Below are positions 1 to 9,352 of a stretch of DNA of 64,000 nt, in pieces (position 1 is the first letter of the stretch; each line of letters opens with the position of its first letter). Made by a program: the position numbers and the translations under genes. Location: NCBI RefSeq assembly GCF_000243715.2, contig NZ_AHMO02000008.1:1351001-1415000 (forward strand). Reading direction: 5' to 3'. The notes below the pieces were generated by a model that worked only from the letters and a program-made list of their open reading frames with translations, did not search any database and had not been told where the DNA came from. The stretch is from Leptospira broomii serovar Hurstbridge str. 5399 (GTDB lineage: Bacteria > Spirochaetota > Leptospiria > Leptospirales > Leptospiraceae).

Positions 1-804
1 GACTCCATACGGAAATGCGGCAATACTTACCCCGGCTATCAAAGCCCCCATTTCTTTCGAAAGTTCTGCTTTTTCGGCGATTCCGCAGAGTAGGAAACAC
101 CAAGCTATGGATGTAATGAGTACGAGTTCCGGTTTAGCCGCCGCAAATAGAAAGAGTCGCGAAAGAAAATAGCGGCTTATTGCAAAGGCAAAACCCACCA
201 AAGCTAAACCTTTCAGCAAGGAGGTCATCACGTTCAAAACTCTCGGATCTTGGAGATCCGGTTGGATCCCCATAAATAAGATAGCCCAAATATCCTGGAG
301 AACTAAAACACCTATCGTTAGACGACCCGGTATTGTACTAATTTCAAATTTATCGTGAAGTAATTTGACGACGATCATCGTGGAACTCAAGGACAATGCT
401 ATCGCTAAATACAAAAGATCAAAATTACCCGTTCCGGTTGGAAAAAATTTCTTAAAGGCAAACCAAGCTAGAGCCACTCCTACAAAGAACTGAATTGTCC
501 CTAGCGCGAACATTGAACGGCCCATGCGTGCAAGTTCCTTTAAATCGATCTCCAATCCGATAATAAATAACAGAAGGATCAAACCGATCTCGGATATCAG
601 TTCTATGCTTTCTTCATTACGAACGTAGCCGATCCCTAATTTAGCGTCGATCATCGGTCCGAATAATGGCCCGATAACTAGACCGGCACATACATAACCT
701 AAGATTAGCGGTTGCTTAAATAGTTTTGCTACATGAGAAAACAGCGTAGCAAAAATGATACTTAAGGCTATGTCAGTTAGAAGACTGAGGGAATTGTGAT
801 CCAT
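1..804 (-). CDS. Kef/CPA2-type cation:proton antiporter, C-terminus cut by window edge
   Basis: Reads from an ATG at 804 leftward without a stop to base 1, giving 268 codons of the N-terminal part. The translation begins MDHNSLSLLTDIALS and is a run of hydrophobic segments. It carries the family hallmark around residues 70-85 (LILLLFIIGLEIDLKEL) and the glycine/serine-rich stretch LSLSSTMIVVKLL near residue 130. These are typical of monovalent cation:proton antiporter-2 (KefB/KefC) membrane domains that exchange K+ or Na+ for H+ across the inner membrane. Whether a C-terminal RCK/TrkA-N domain follows cannot be seen. It lies 167 nt downstream of hpt on the same strand, so it probably has its own promoter. 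The family call is firm; substrate and subfamily are not. Confidence 0.88.
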   Translation of the reverse strand, partial: MDHNSLSLLTDIALSIIFATLFSHVAKLFKQPLILGYVCAGLVIGPLFGPMIDAKLGIGYVRNEESIELISEIGLILLLFIIGLEIDLKELARMGRSMFALGTIQFFVGVALAWFAFKKFFPTGTGNFDLLYLAIALSLSSTMIVVKLLHDKFEISTIPGRLTIGVLVLQDIWAILFMGIQPDLQDPRVLNVMTSLLKGLALVGFAFAISRYFLSRLFLFAAAKPELVLITSIAWCFLLCGIAEKAELSKEMGALIAGVSIAAFPYGV

Positions 805-971
805 TTTTCCGCTATCCTGATCCTTTTTTGATTCCTAAACTATAAACGAAAGACTTACAAAAAAGACATTTTTGGAAATTGTCTCTCCTTCTCCGTTTAT
901 TTTTTCATTTTTGGTCGGATCACATTCACTATGGTAAGGGATTTAAATTTCTAGATGCTTGGAATGACAAT

Positions 972-1514
972 TCAGTCTCCTAAAATATGGATATCGGGTA
1001 AATTTCTAAATTTTCCATCGATGTCCAAACCGTAACCGACTACAAATTCCTTCCCTATTTTCCAACCGACATACTTAACCGGGTATTCAACAGTCTCAGC
1101 CCCCTCCTTAAATAGAAGAGAAACTATCTCTAAAGAGCTAGGATTGCGAGCAAGTATATGTCGGATCAGGAACTTCAAGGTATGTCCGGTATCAACGATA
1201 TCCTCTACGACGATCACATGACGATCGGTTATATCCGAATCTAGGTCTTTTACCAATTCGACTTTTCCGGTCGAATCCTTCCCTACATAAGACTTTGCTT
1301 GCAGAAAGTCCACTTCGATCGGGTAAGGAATCCGTCTAGTAAGATCTGAAAAAAAATAAACGCTCCCGCGAAGTACGCAGATAAAGACGGGATTTTTACC
1401 GGAGTAATCGGATGCGATTTCCTTTCCTAACTGCGCGACTCTGGTTCGAATCTCTTCATGAGATAATAAAACCTTAAAAGGATGATTTTGCGGATCTAAA
1501 GAGTATTCACTCAT
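972..1514 (-). CDS. hpt: Hypoxanthine phosphoribosyltransferase
   Basis: Purine salvage enzyme that joins hypoxanthine or guanine to PRPP to give IMP or GMP in the cytoplasm. The PRPP-binding signature VIVVEDIVDTGHTL is near residues 100-113. The flexible-loop region with a Ser-Tyr pair (KSYVG) and the C-terminal VGYGLDIDGKFRNLP segment are also present. At 180 residues it has the usual length. I chose the ATG at 1514 (MSEYSLDPQ) because it forms an ATGA overlap with the stop of sixA upstream, which indicates translational coupling. A longer reading from 1556 would run well inside sixA and adds nothing conserved. Symbol hpt is used for the function; substrate preference between hypoxanthine and guanine is not readable. 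Confidence 0.93.
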   Translation of the reverse strand: MSEYSLDPQNHPFKVLLSHEEIRTRVAQLGKEIASDYSGKNPVFICVLRGSVYFFSDLTRRIPYPIEVDFLQAKSYVGKDSTGKVELVKDLDSDITDRHVIVVEDIVDTGHTLKFLIRHILARNPSSLEIVSLLFKEGAETVEYPVKYVGWKIGKEFVVGYGLDIDGKFRNLPDIHILGD

Positions 1515-2011
1515 GGTATCCAAAACCTCTGAATCTGACAGGGAATTTTTCCACAATCTTTCCAGTCATCCGAATCAAGCACGAGAGAAAGGAAGGCCGA
1601 CGTAGGGAATTTTACGAAAAGAGAAGATGTTCTAGCTTCGCTTTTAAAGATCAGAGTTTCCGCAAGGGATTCTAGTCCGGGATTGTGACCTATAAATAAT
1701 ACGCTTTCCATATCCGAACCTGAACTTCGCAAAATTTCGAGTAATTCCGAACCGTCCGCCTCGTAAATTTCTTTGGAATATCGAAACTCTTTGTAGAAAG
1801 AGCCTAGTTTGCTTAAAATGCGAAAGGTTTCCTTTGTTCTTTCAGAAGGCGAAACGATCGCTTCACTCACGGAAAAAGAAATCTCGGATAAATAGTTACG
1901 AAGCATCTTCGCGTTCTTTCTTCCTCTGTTCGAAAGCGGACGTTCTTCATCGCGGGAAAAATGACTATCCCAATCGGATTTAGAATGTCGAATCAGATGA
2001 ATCAATTTCAA
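1511..2011 (-). CDS. sixA: SixA-like phosphohistidine phosphatase (histidine phosphatase superfamily)
   Basis: Small 166-residue histidine-phosphatase-fold protein. The N-terminus holds the RHG-type catalytic motif (HLIRHSKSDWD, residues 5-15) and a following Arg-rich segment (ERPLSNRGRKNA). The second catalytic histidine lies in FIGHNPGLE near residue 107. Short single-domain proteins with this arrangement are SixA-like and remove phosphate from phosphohistidine on signalling proteins. Other small phosphomonoesterases share the fold, so the substrate is inferred. It overlaps hpt by 4 nt and diverges from the exported protein gene starting at 2093, leaving about 80 nt for two promoters. Confidence 0.85.
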   Translation of the reverse strand: MKLIHLIRHSKSDWDSHFSRDEERPLSNRGRKNAKMLRNYLSEISFSVSEAIVSPSERTKETFRILSKLGSFYKEFRYSKEIYEADGSELLEILRSSGSDMESVLFIGHNPGLESLAETLIFKSEARTSSLFVKFPTSAFLSLVLDSDDWKDCGKIPCQIQRFWIP

Positions 2012-2092
2012 ACTAGCTCCTCCGTATCTGGAAGGGTCGGAGATTGGAATTTCATTGACAAGGATCTTTCCGAGGGGTACAAATTCCGGGCT

Positions 2093-2773
2093 ATGTCAAA
2101 GGCACTTCTTACTGCAGGAGCAATCCTACTTCTGTCAATGCCCTTGTACATCTCGGCACAAGTAGCCGGTCCTCCCGATGAGGAAAAAGCAAAAAAAGAA
2201 TTACAAGTTCAATGGTCCAAGCGATTTCCGAGCGATAAAATTCTTAACGTTGAATCCGCCGGCAAACCTAGATTGATCGAACGGGATTCTACGGAAGAAA
2301 ATGCTCTTCCCGAGGTTCGTTATAAATTTTCTTTTTTTCTCACTTCGCGCAAGAAAGAAGGACAGGTCACAAAAACCCCTGTCGGAGTCATTTTTCAATT
2401 CGTTAGAAGCAAAGGTTGGATCTTCTCAGATATCGGTTTGGCCAGATCCGTTACGATTACCGAAGCAGGCAAGGAACCTCCGAGTAAAGAGGAGGCTTAC
2501 CAATTGATCGAAGACGCTATTAATGAAGATAGAGGAAAGGCAGCCAAATCCATCGATTCGCTTCGTCTCAGTGTGCCGGAGTTCGGCCAAAATGCTACCT
2601 TGAATAAGGAGCAATTCTGGTTCCGCTATGAGGGCGAATATGAAAGTACTGAAAACGGGTCGAAGATTATTTGTTCCGATTTCGTTATTCGTCTAGTTAA
2701 GGAAGTGAATTCGATCAATTGGAAGGTCGAATGGGAAGATAAAGGAAAATGCAAGCCTATCGACGAGCAGTAA
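2093..2773 (+). CDS. Exported protein of unknown function
   Basis: 226-residue protein that I do not recognise. The frame is open upstream to 1961, but a classical signal peptide begins at the ATG at 2093 (MSKALLTAGAILLLSMP, cleavage likely after SAQVA), so I take 2093 as the start; an upstream start would bury it. The mature part is charged and soluble, with repeated Lys/Glu stretches and no membrane segment. Two Cys occur near the C-terminus (IICSD and GKCKP) and might pair after export. It faces the gene at 2776-3342 tail to tail with only 2 nt between stops, and diverges from sixA. Probably periplasmic or surface-associated; role unknown. Confidence 0.75.
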   Translation: MSKALLTAGAILLLSMPLYISAQVAGPPDEEKAKKELQVQWSKRFPSDKILNVESAGKPRLIERDSTEENALPEVRYKFSFFLTSRKKEGQVTKTPVGVIFQFVRSKGWIFSDIGLARSVTITEAGKEPPSKEEAYQLIEDAINEDRGKAAKSIDSLRLSVPEFGQNATLNKEQFWFRYEGEYESTENGSKIICSDFVIRLVKEVNSINWKVEWEDKGKCKPIDEQ

Positions 2774-2775
2774 AT

Positions 2776-3342
2776 TTATTTGCGAAAGGTTCCGGGAATA
2801 TTCGTTAAGTCGGGTTTGCCGGAAGTCTTGGATTGGTTGGCCTTAAAATTCGACTCATTCTTTTTGAATTCACCATTATTAACTTTATTTAAGAGGTCCG
2901 CCGAATTTTTTCCTATAATGGAATTATTCTTTAGCCCTCCTAAAAAATTCGTTACACGAGACCGGTTTTTTTCGCTGAAATTATGGGCATAAGAAATTAG
3001 TCCGGAATTCCGAACTGAGGACTGAACCGTTTCATCTGATACGATCTTTTCTAGTGCGGTTGCCGCATCATCGGTTTGGAGACGACCGATAAAATCAAGA
3101 ATCGCCTTACGTTCGTAATTTCGAACTCCGTCATCTCGTAAAATCGAATTCAGGTACGGAAGAGGATTCGATACCAAGCTTAGAATTCTTTCGTACTGAC
3201 TATCTCTTTCGGGATGCCCTGTCTCGCTTACGATTTCTCGAATCTTATCCTTTAGCCTAGGATCAAGAGTCTGGCCGAATATTCCCGAAAAAAGGAAGAG
3301 AATCAAAATAGCGAGCGAGACTTGGAAAGATTTCTTTTTCAT
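2776..3342 (-). CDS. Exported helical protein of unknown function, HEAT-like
   Basis: 188-residue protein starting MKKKSFQVSLAILILFLF, a standard signal peptide with cleavage likely after the FGQ near residue 24. The middle (residues 60-130) is built of short amphipathic helices (YERKAILDFIGRLQTDDAATALEKI), which suggests HEAT/armadillo-like repeats, though too few to be certain. The C-terminal 50 residues are Asn/Lys/Ser-rich and probably disordered. Its start is 10 nt downstream of the stop of the metzincin-like lipoprotein gene on the same strand, so the two are likely co-transcribed. No enzyme motif is visible. Confidence 0.72.
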   Translation of the reverse strand: MKKKSFQVSLAILILFLFSGIFGQTLDPRLKDKIREIVSETGHPERDSQYERILSLVSNPLPYLNSILRDDGVRNYERKAILDFIGRLQTDDAATALEKIVSDETVQSSVRNSGLISYAHNFSEKNRSRVTNFLGGLKNNSIIGKNSADLLNKVNNGEFKKNESNFKANQSKTSGKPDLTNIPGTFRK

Positions 3343-3352
3343 AAATTCCCTA

Positions 3353-4840
3353 TCAATAAGACAATGGATTCGAACGAAGAACCCATCCCTGCTCTCCTGT
3401 TAACTGAGACTGATCGACACTTACGTTTCCCAAAGGGAACATAAGATTCAGAGCTCCCGAATTATAAAAACCCGTACCCAAACAATTATTAATCGTAAGC
3501 TTACCGTTCGAACCCGGGTTACGGCATTCCGGAGTTTCCGGTAACGGATCAACATACACTTGTGACGATTGATCGATTTCAGCCGGATGATAAAGTCCTA
3601 AAAAATGTGATCCTTCATGTGCAATCGTGTTTGCAAGAAAGGTCAGATCCGTGCTCGATAAATCGGCTCCAACCAAGCCGGATGACCGGTGGTTTTCGAC
3701 GAAAACAGACATCCCCGATTTAGGCGTACCTATTTTTCCCGGTAAGCCCGGAATTCCCGAAGAAATTCCGAGGAGGCCGTCACGTAAGGAGGAATTAACA
3801 TTCGCGGAAAGTTCCGAAATAAAGAATATATTCAGGGAATTGGCATCTTGTGCAGCCGAAGACGTAGTGTATAATTTTGCGAGCGAACAATTAGTCGGAG
3901 ACGTGGCCGAATCATTTGTTATATCAGAGATGCTGAATCGATTACCATTAATCGCATCTCCGCAGGAAGCCGCATCATATTGATAGTACGAGAATGTTAA
4001 ATCGATTCCGACGGAATTTTGACCGAAAATTTGTTTTAAACGATTCGTCAATGCATTAGAACCGGTCAATCCCGTGAAAAAACTGGAATTCGTAAATACA
4101 TGACTCAGGCCGTTGTTCACTTCTATAAAACGAATATTCAGCCTTTTTCGGGATTGCCAAACTTTGCTCAAACCGGTTAGCGAACTTCCAAAAATTCCCC
4201 CTTGCTCAGGCCGAAATTTATATTCCTCGCAAGTTTGCTGAATATTACTCATTACCTTCCAGCCGGATACTGGGAAAGATGACGCAGATGCAGTCGTAAT
4301 TAGATAACTTCTAAGCTGGTTATTACTACCGAAGTTATCGTACCCCGAACCGGGCGCGGAATAACTAGGGGAAGAACCTACAGGAAAGGCTGTGGTAGAA
4401 GAATAAATACCTCCCCCTTCGTTCTTAATGATTTCCGTTTCTCCGAAAGCCCCGACAGCAGTCCAGTAACCCATCATGATTGCGTTTACATTTGTCTGGT
4501 TCTGTACAGCATATAAAATCGCCATCGGATTATATCGCCCTAATCCACTCCAAGAATCATAGCCGTTAAGGTAGATGGTACCGATTCCATTAGCGTAAGC
4601 AGAAGCGTATGCGCTGTATCCGGAAGTAAGAGAAGTCATCGTATATTGAGGAGTATTTGGAAGAGAAGTTCGAACGTTATCACTGGGGTCACAATGATAA
4701 CGAATATCGTCGGCTATTTTTAACCCGAGCAGAAGCTCCATATTTTGATTATCATTTTTCGATTTGGGACAATGAATAATGAAAACGCATAATGACAGAA
4801 GGGCAGAAAAGTTTAAATTTTTCTTACTGACTTTTTTCAT
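3353..4840 (-). CDS. Metzincin-type zinc metalloprotease, probable lipoprotein
   Basis: 495-residue exported protein. The N-terminus has a basic start (MKKVSKKNLN), a hydrophobic stretch and a Cys in a loose lipobox (CVFIIHC), so lipid attachment is likely. Near residue 408 it has the full metzincin zinc signature HEGSHFLGLYH (HExxHxxGxxH). About 55 residues later comes ALNLMFP, a good match to the conserved Met-turn. The region before it is Ser/Thr/Asn/Gly-rich and probably beta-structured, with several scattered Cys. I chose ATG 4840 because GGGAAAG lies 4-5 nt upstream; an ATG at 4855 sits before that site. Substrate unknown; a pappalysin-like or other secreted metzincin is the best comparison. 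Likely an operon with the small exported gene downstream. Confidence 0.8.
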   Translation of the reverse strand: MKKVSKKNLNFSALLSLCVFIIHCPKSKNDNQNMELLLGLKIADDIRYHCDPSDNVRTSLPNTPQYTMTSLTSGYSAYASAYANGIGTIYLNGYDSWSGLGRYNPMAILYAVQNQTNVNAIMMGYWTAVGAFGETEIIKNEGGGIYSSTTAFPVGSSPSYSAPGSGYDNFGSNNQLRSYLITTASASSFPVSGWKVMSNIQQTCEEYKFRPEQGGIFGSSLTGLSKVWQSRKRLNIRFIEVNNGLSHVFTNSSFFTGLTGSNALTNRLKQIFGQNSVGIDLTFSYYQYDAASCGDAINGNRFSISDITNDSATSPTNCSLAKLYTTSSAAQDANSLNIFFISELSANVNSSLRDGLLGISSGIPGLPGKIGTPKSGMSVFVENHRSSGLVGADLSSTDLTFLANTIAHEGSHFLGLYHPAEIDQSSQVYVDPLPETPECRNPGSNGKLTINNCLGTGFYNSGALNLMFPLGNVSVDQSQLTGEQGWVLRSNPLSY

Positions 4841-4950
4841 TTTTCTTTCCCACATTCATATCATTAATGCATAAAAATGCAGTTCATGATAAAGACTTTC
4901 GTCTATCGACATTATTGACCACTAACTCATGGAAGAAAAGTAAGATTCTA

Positions 4951-6057
4951 TTATAAGGAACCTTGTCCGACAATTTCAGAAATTGATTTTGCCCCAAACT
5001 TTTCGATGGTTTTGTCCAAATACTCCAGAATTCTTCTGGGTAATAGAGGCCCCTGATATATATAACCCGTATAAACTTGAATTAGGTCAGCTCCGGCAAG
5101 AATTTTTTCCAATGCGGTCTCACCCGAATCAATTCCGCCTACGCCGATAATAGGAATTTTTCCCCGTAATTTCCGATAAGCTAGTTGGACAAATCTTGTT
5201 GACCTTGCTCTGAGAGGTCCTCCTGAAACGCCTCCTTCTTGCTCTACATTGGGAAATCTTTTTAATACACTCTTATCGATCGTAGTATTCGTCAATATAA
5301 CCCCCGAAATTCGTAAATCGGGAACCGATTCTATAATTTCTTCGAAATTTCTTTCTTCCAGATCCGGAGCGAATTTTACGAATGTCGGTGCAGGAAATGC
5401 TCCTCCCAATCCATTTCGAATTCCGTTAATTAAATTAAATAAATTTTCCAGTTTCTGAAAATTTCTTAAGCCGGGAGTATTCGGCGAGGAAACATTGATT
5501 ACGAGGTAATCCGCAAACGGCGATAATTTTCGAATCGAATATAAGTAATCTTCTACCGCTTTTTCTTCCGGAATGACCTTTGTTTTTCCTACGTTGATTC
5601 CTCTTATAATGGTCTTCCGTTGACCACCAATCGTATCTGCGGCTTTATCCGCACCAGGATTATTAAATCCCATTCTATTAATTAGCGCCTGATCTTCCGG
5701 GTATCGAAAAACTCTCGGTTTCGGATTGCCAGCCTGAGACTGACCCGTAATAGTACCGACTTCTATAGAACCGAATCCCATTCCGGATAAGAATGGATAA
5801 AGTTCACCCGTTTTGTCGAAACCCGCCGCAAGACCGACAGGGTTTTCAAATTCCAACCCGGCAACGTTATTCTTTAGTCGTTCACTCGAATAAGAAGTCA
5901 GACTCTCAATTACAGGATATAGGATAGGAACTTTCGAGGAAAATCTAAGCAATCCATGGGCAAACGAATGCGCTATCTCAGGATCTAAACTCAATAAAAA
6001 AGGTTTAGCGGTCCTTTCGTAAATCCACTGTTTCCAGTCGGAATTTGAATCTAGCAT
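4951..6057 (-). CDS. pyrD: Dihydroorotate dehydrogenase (quinone), class 2
   Basis: FMN enzyme of de novo pyrimidine synthesis that oxidises dihydroorotate to orotate and passes electrons to membrane quinone. The 368-residue length and N-terminal helix (ERTAKPFLLSLDPEIAHSF) are typical of class 2 enzymes. Substrate/FMN motifs are visible: NPVGLAAGFDKTGE (about residue 70), NRMGFNNPGAD, INVSSPNTPGLR with the catalytic Ser near residue 190, and the phosphate site IIGVGGIDSG then VYTGYIYQGP near the end. It starts 1 nt after the stop of the ABC permease gene, so it is likely read in the same transcript, although the functions are unrelated. Confidence 0.95.
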   Translation of the reverse strand: MLDSNSDWKQWIYERTAKPFLLSLDPEIAHSFAHGLLRFSSKVPILYPVIESLTSYSSERLKNNVAGLEFENPVGLAAGFDKTGELYPFLSGMGFGSIEVGTITGQSQAGNPKPRVFRYPEDQALINRMGFNNPGADKAADTIGGQRKTIIRGINVGKTKVIPEEKAVEDYLYSIRKLSPFADYLVINVSSPNTPGLRNFQKLENLFNLINGIRNGLGGAFPAPTFVKFAPDLEERNFEEIIESVPDLRISGVILTNTTIDKSVLKRFPNVEQEGGVSGGPLRARSTRFVQLAYRKLRGKIPIIGVGGIDSGETALEKILAGADLIQVYTGYIYQGPLLPRRILEYLDKTIEKFGAKSISEIVGQGSL

Positions 6058-6058
6058 C

Positions 6059-7126
6059 TTAGGACCATCGGAAAATACGAAGTCCCAATGTCAAAAAAAC
6101 CGTGCCGAATAAAAATAGTAAACCGCAGGCGGGTAGACTTTCGATCAAGCCCGCTCCCTCGATAAATACCGCTCGCAACGAATCCGCCATTAATGTAAGA
6201 GGCAAATTCTTAACGAATGGAAGAACAATGTCCGGAAAATTTTTATAACTGAAAAAGATACCGGATAAGACCATCATGGGAAAGGTCACAGCGTTTACCA
6301 AACCGTTCCCAACTTGCGAACTTTGGGCTCGGGAACCTACCAAAATTCCGATACAGGCAAACGTAAAATTTCCCATTAAGTAAATAAGAACCGCGCCTGG
6401 AATGGAACCTACGAAAGCGTTATCAAACACGAGAAAGGTAAAAGATAGAAAGATAATCGATTCCACAATCGTAACGATAAGTCGCGTAAAAAAGAAAGAT
6501 AAAACAAACCCGAGTTTGTTCATTGGCGTCGCGGACATTCGCCGGAGCAATTTTTTCATCCTCATCTCTATGAGATTCCAACCGACACCCCATAAACAGG
6601 AATTCATTACACCCATCGCAAGCATGCCTGGAACTAGATAATCTATGTATCTCGTCCCCTTAGAATCTAACGTTCGAATAGAAGATTTTATTGCTACATT
6701 TTTAGATTCTGCAAGTAACGCATTCGATAGTAAAAGATAGTCTCGTTGAGCGCTGGCGTTTTTAGGATCAAACGAATATTCCAAATTTCCATCGGGTTGT
6801 TCTTTCACTAATATATTCAGTTCACCGCGCTTCAGCGCTTTGATTGCGGCTTCCTCCGAAAGTAAAATCGGGTTAATCACCCCTAATCCGTGTAGATCCC
6901 CGCCATCCGTTTTAGCAAATGCGGCTTCGATTCGTTGACTAAGAATTGCTGAGTTAGGAGAAGACGATATGATTGCGACTCTCGCGACTGGGACGCCGTG
7001 TGTCGTAAAAGCTAATCCCAATACTCCTGCAATTGCGATGGGAAATACGAAGGCCCAAAAAATAATCCCGGGTTCCCGATAAAATTCTTTTAACTGAATA
7101 GTGACTAAATGATAAATCTGATTCAT
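6059..7126 (-). CDS. ABC-2 type transporter permease
   Basis: 355-residue membrane subunit of an ABC exporter. One membrane helix near residues 20-42 is followed by a large external loop of about 130 residues. Five further hydrophobic segments follow between residue 165 and the end, including the ABC-2 family stretch around VNAVTFPMMVLSGIFFSYKNFP. This is the DrrB/YhhJ-like plan used to export lipids, drugs or polymers. It overlaps the ATPase gene upstream by 4 nt, so the pair forms one transporter. Cargo cannot be inferred. Confidence 0.9.
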   Translation of the reverse strand: MNQIYHLVTIQLKEFYREPGIIFWAFVFPIAIAGVLGLAFTTHGVPVARVAIISSSPNSAILSQRIEAAFAKTDGGDLHGLGVINPILLSEEAAIKALKRGELNILVKEQPDGNLEYSFDPKNASAQRDYLLLSNALLAESKNVAIKSSIRTLDSKGTRYIDYLVPGMLAMGVMNSCLWGVGWNLIEMRMKKLLRRMSATPMNKLGFVLSFFFTRLIVTIVESIIFLSFTFLVFDNAFVGSIPGAVLIYLMGNFTFACIGILVGSRAQSSQVGNGLVNAVTFPMMVLSGIFFSYKNFPDIVLPFVKNLPLTLMADSLRAVFIEGAGLIESLPACGLLFLFGTVFLTLGLRIFRWS

Positions 7127-8058
7127 TCTTCCAGACCCCTTCCAGTCATCGAAAGGAACAGATCGTCTAAAGTTTTTTTATGGCATTCTAATTCTTTTAA
7201 GGAAATTCCCGATTTCGAAAATGAATCCAACATAAGAGGTAGATACTCGGTAATTTTGTCCACAAACACCCGTCCTTGCTTCGTACCCGCATCCCAGAGA
7301 AACTTAGATTTTCCTGATACAGGAAGTGAGGACTCCGGATTTTGTCCATTTTCAAGGGTAAATCGAACGATTTCTCCACCGCCTAACTTTCCAAGCAGGT
7401 CAGACAAACTCCCCTGATCTAGAATTACTCCTTTATTCATGACAATGATTCTCTCGCACAAGACTTCCGCTTCTTCCATATAATGAGTCGTAAGAATCAT
7501 GGTAGTCCCTTCTTTTTTAAGATCTTCCAAAATTCTCCAAATATCCCGCCTCGCACCGGGATCCAATCCCGTCGTGGGCTCGTCTAGAAAGAGTATTTCA
7601 GGCTTATTCATTATGGAGACACCCAAGGCCAATCTTTGTCGTTGACCGCCGGAGAGACTATTTACGTACGTTTCCTTTTTCTCTTCCAGATCAGTGAGTC
7701 GAAGAATTTCGGCCATGCGAGATTCGCCGACTTTATAAAAGCTTCCGAATAATTTAAGAGTTTCCCATACCGTTGCCCGATCCATGAATCTAGTTTCTTG
7801 GAGAGCTAGACCGATTTTGCTTCTTAAAAAAGTTTCATTGTTCTTCCAAGTTTTTCCTAAGAGAGTGATTCCCCCGGAGTCAGGACTTTGAATCCCTTCC
7901 AACATTTCTATCAGCGTGGTCTTTCCTGCGCCGTTTGGGCCGAGCAAGGCGACGAATTCAGCTTTGCCGATTTCTAACGAAAGGTCGTTCACTGCGACTA
8001 CGTCTTTGAATTTTTTGCTTACGTTTTTTACCGAGATAATGGATTGATTTGTGTTCAC
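7123..8058 (-). CDS. ABC transporter ATP-binding protein (DrrA-like)
   Basis: 311-residue nucleotide-binding subunit. Walker A (GPNGAGKTTLIE) is near residue 39, the Q-loop (LALQETRF) near 87, the signature LSGGQRQRL near 140, Walker B (ILFLDEPTTGLDP) near 160 and the switch His (TTHYMEEAE) near 192. A C-terminal extension of about 90 residues is typical of DrrA-type exporters. It is first in a compact operon with its permease and pyrD. An upstream intergenic stretch of 213 nt (8059-8271) probably carries the promoter, although no clear -35/-10 pair could be fixed. Confidence 0.93.
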   Translation of the reverse strand: MNTNQSIISVKNVSKKFKDVVAVNDLSLEIGKAEFVALLGPNGAGKTTLIEMLEGIQSPDSGGITLLGKTWKNNETFLRSKIGLALQETRFMDRATVWETLKLFGSFYKVGESRMAEILRLTDLEEKKETYVNSLSGGQRQRLALGVSIMNKPEILFLDEPTTGLDPGARRDIWRILEDLKKEGTTMILTTHYMEEAEVLCERIIVMNKGVILDQGSLSDLLGKLGGGEIVRFTLENGQNPESSLPVSGKSKFLWDAGTKQGRVFVDKITEYLPLMLDSFSKSGISLKELECHKKTLDDLFLSMTGRGLEE

Positions 8059-8271
8059 GGAATCGACCTACGGAACAAAATCTATTTTCTTGATCCGATT
8101 TTCTATCCCTTTTCAAGAACGAATCTGAATTCTGTCCGTTTATAGTGCAGAATGAATTACATCGGTATTTCTTTTTTCAATCGCACGATTGCATGATACA
8201 TATATGGGTACGAACAGTATAAATTTTTAAGAAGAAAACTTTGTCGAATAAACTCGGCGCCTTCTCGAAAT

Positions 8272-9279
8272 TTATGAGTTCAAGCGAAATTTTCCTGCGC
8301 GTTTAACCCAACTTTTCTTTAGATATTCGAGGATTCGGCCCTTGTTTTTTAGCGCATCGCTCTTTCCCAATTCATATGTTTCACGAACTCCTTTTGCGTT
8401 CGTATAATCAAAGGAAGTTATGGGAAGCGGTCGGGAAGGAGTGATTAAAAGACACCGATCCAGTAAGTGGCGATCTTTTCCCACGAGCGTAGTCGGTTCG
8501 TAATGAACTCCGATCACTTTCGAATTAGGCGGAAACGTTTCTAAAAGTAGATTATTTGTTAGTCCGCCGTCCAAATAGTATTCTTTTCTGTGTTTCTGAA
8601 ATGAAACTACCGGGGGTATGGAAGAGGAATTCAAAATAATCTGCTCGATCGTATTCGGATCATGAAAGTCGGCTTCAGTGTACAATACTTCCTTCATATT
8701 CCAGTTTCTGAGAACTCGAAACGTGCGCTCCGTATGCAATCCGCGACCTCGATCCCTTTCATCTTCCAAAAAAGCTTTTCCGGTTTCCGCAATCAACCGA
8801 GCTAATCTAAACGTATTTTTTAATGAATCACGTTTCGGAAATGCCCGAATCGTATGAATATAGACCTTAGCTCCCGATTTTATTATCTTCGGGAAATCCA
8901 TACCGAATCGAATCGTCCGTCGGTACATCTCCTCATGCGGAAATGCACGTTCATCGCTAAACAACTTCGTAAAGTAAAAATTACGAGGATTCTTTCGAAC
9001 GATTCGTTCAAAAAATGCAACCGACTCTTCCTCCGATTCGCATAATAAACATAATACCATTGCGGCTCCGGCAGAAACACCGGAGACTTGAGTGAGCTTA
9101 AGTCCCCAAGATTTTAGTTCGTGCCCGATTCCAAGCCCGTAAAAAGCCTTACAACCGCCGCCGGCAATAGAAAAGCAAATTTCATTTTCTATCCAAATGC
9201 CTTGGAGTACGTCCCCCAACTTATGATTCGAGTCTGTAGATTTTCTGGAAAGAAATTCTGTGTCATCTATGATTGGCAT
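8272..9279 (-). CDS. Patatin-like phospholipase
   Basis: 335-residue patatin-fold lipid acyl hydrolase. The oxyanion-hole glycine run is in SIAGGGCKAFYGLGIG near residue 38. The nucleophile Ser is in GVSAG near residue 66, and the catalytic Asp is in the DGG motif of YYLDGGLTNN near residue 237, so the Ser-Asp dyad is complete. There is no signal peptide, which suggests a cytoplasmic or peripheral membrane enzyme acting on phospholipids or lysophospholipids. Start at ATG 9279; no strong ribosome site precedes it. It stands alone, with 213 nt to the ABC operon downstream and the decayed gene upstream. Confidence 0.9.
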   Translation of the reverse strand: MPIIDDTEFLSRKSTDSNHKLGDVLQGIWIENEICFSIAGGGCKAFYGLGIGHELKSWGLKLTQVSGVSAGAAMVLCLLCESEEESVAFFERIVRKNPRNFYFTKLFSDERAFPHEEMYRRTIRFGMDFPKIIKSGAKVYIHTIRAFPKRDSLKNTFRLARLIAETGKAFLEDERDRGRGLHTERTFRVLRNWNMKEVLYTEADFHDPNTIEQIILNSSSIPPVVSFQKHRKEYYLDGGLTNNLLLETFPPNSKVIGVHYEPTTLVGKDRHLLDRCLLITPSRPLPITSFDYTNAKGVRETYELGKSDALKNKGRILEYLKKSWVKRAGKFRLNS

Positions 9280-9352
9280 ACGAATTACCGGAGGGAAACC
9301 TCGATCTAATTCAATTCCCCCGTCTCAAGTAAGCTTTTAAAAGCAGTTTTTG

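Noticed and set aside
1515..1556. Longer hpt start
   Set aside because: Would place 14 extra residues inside sixA; the ATGA overlap start fits the family.
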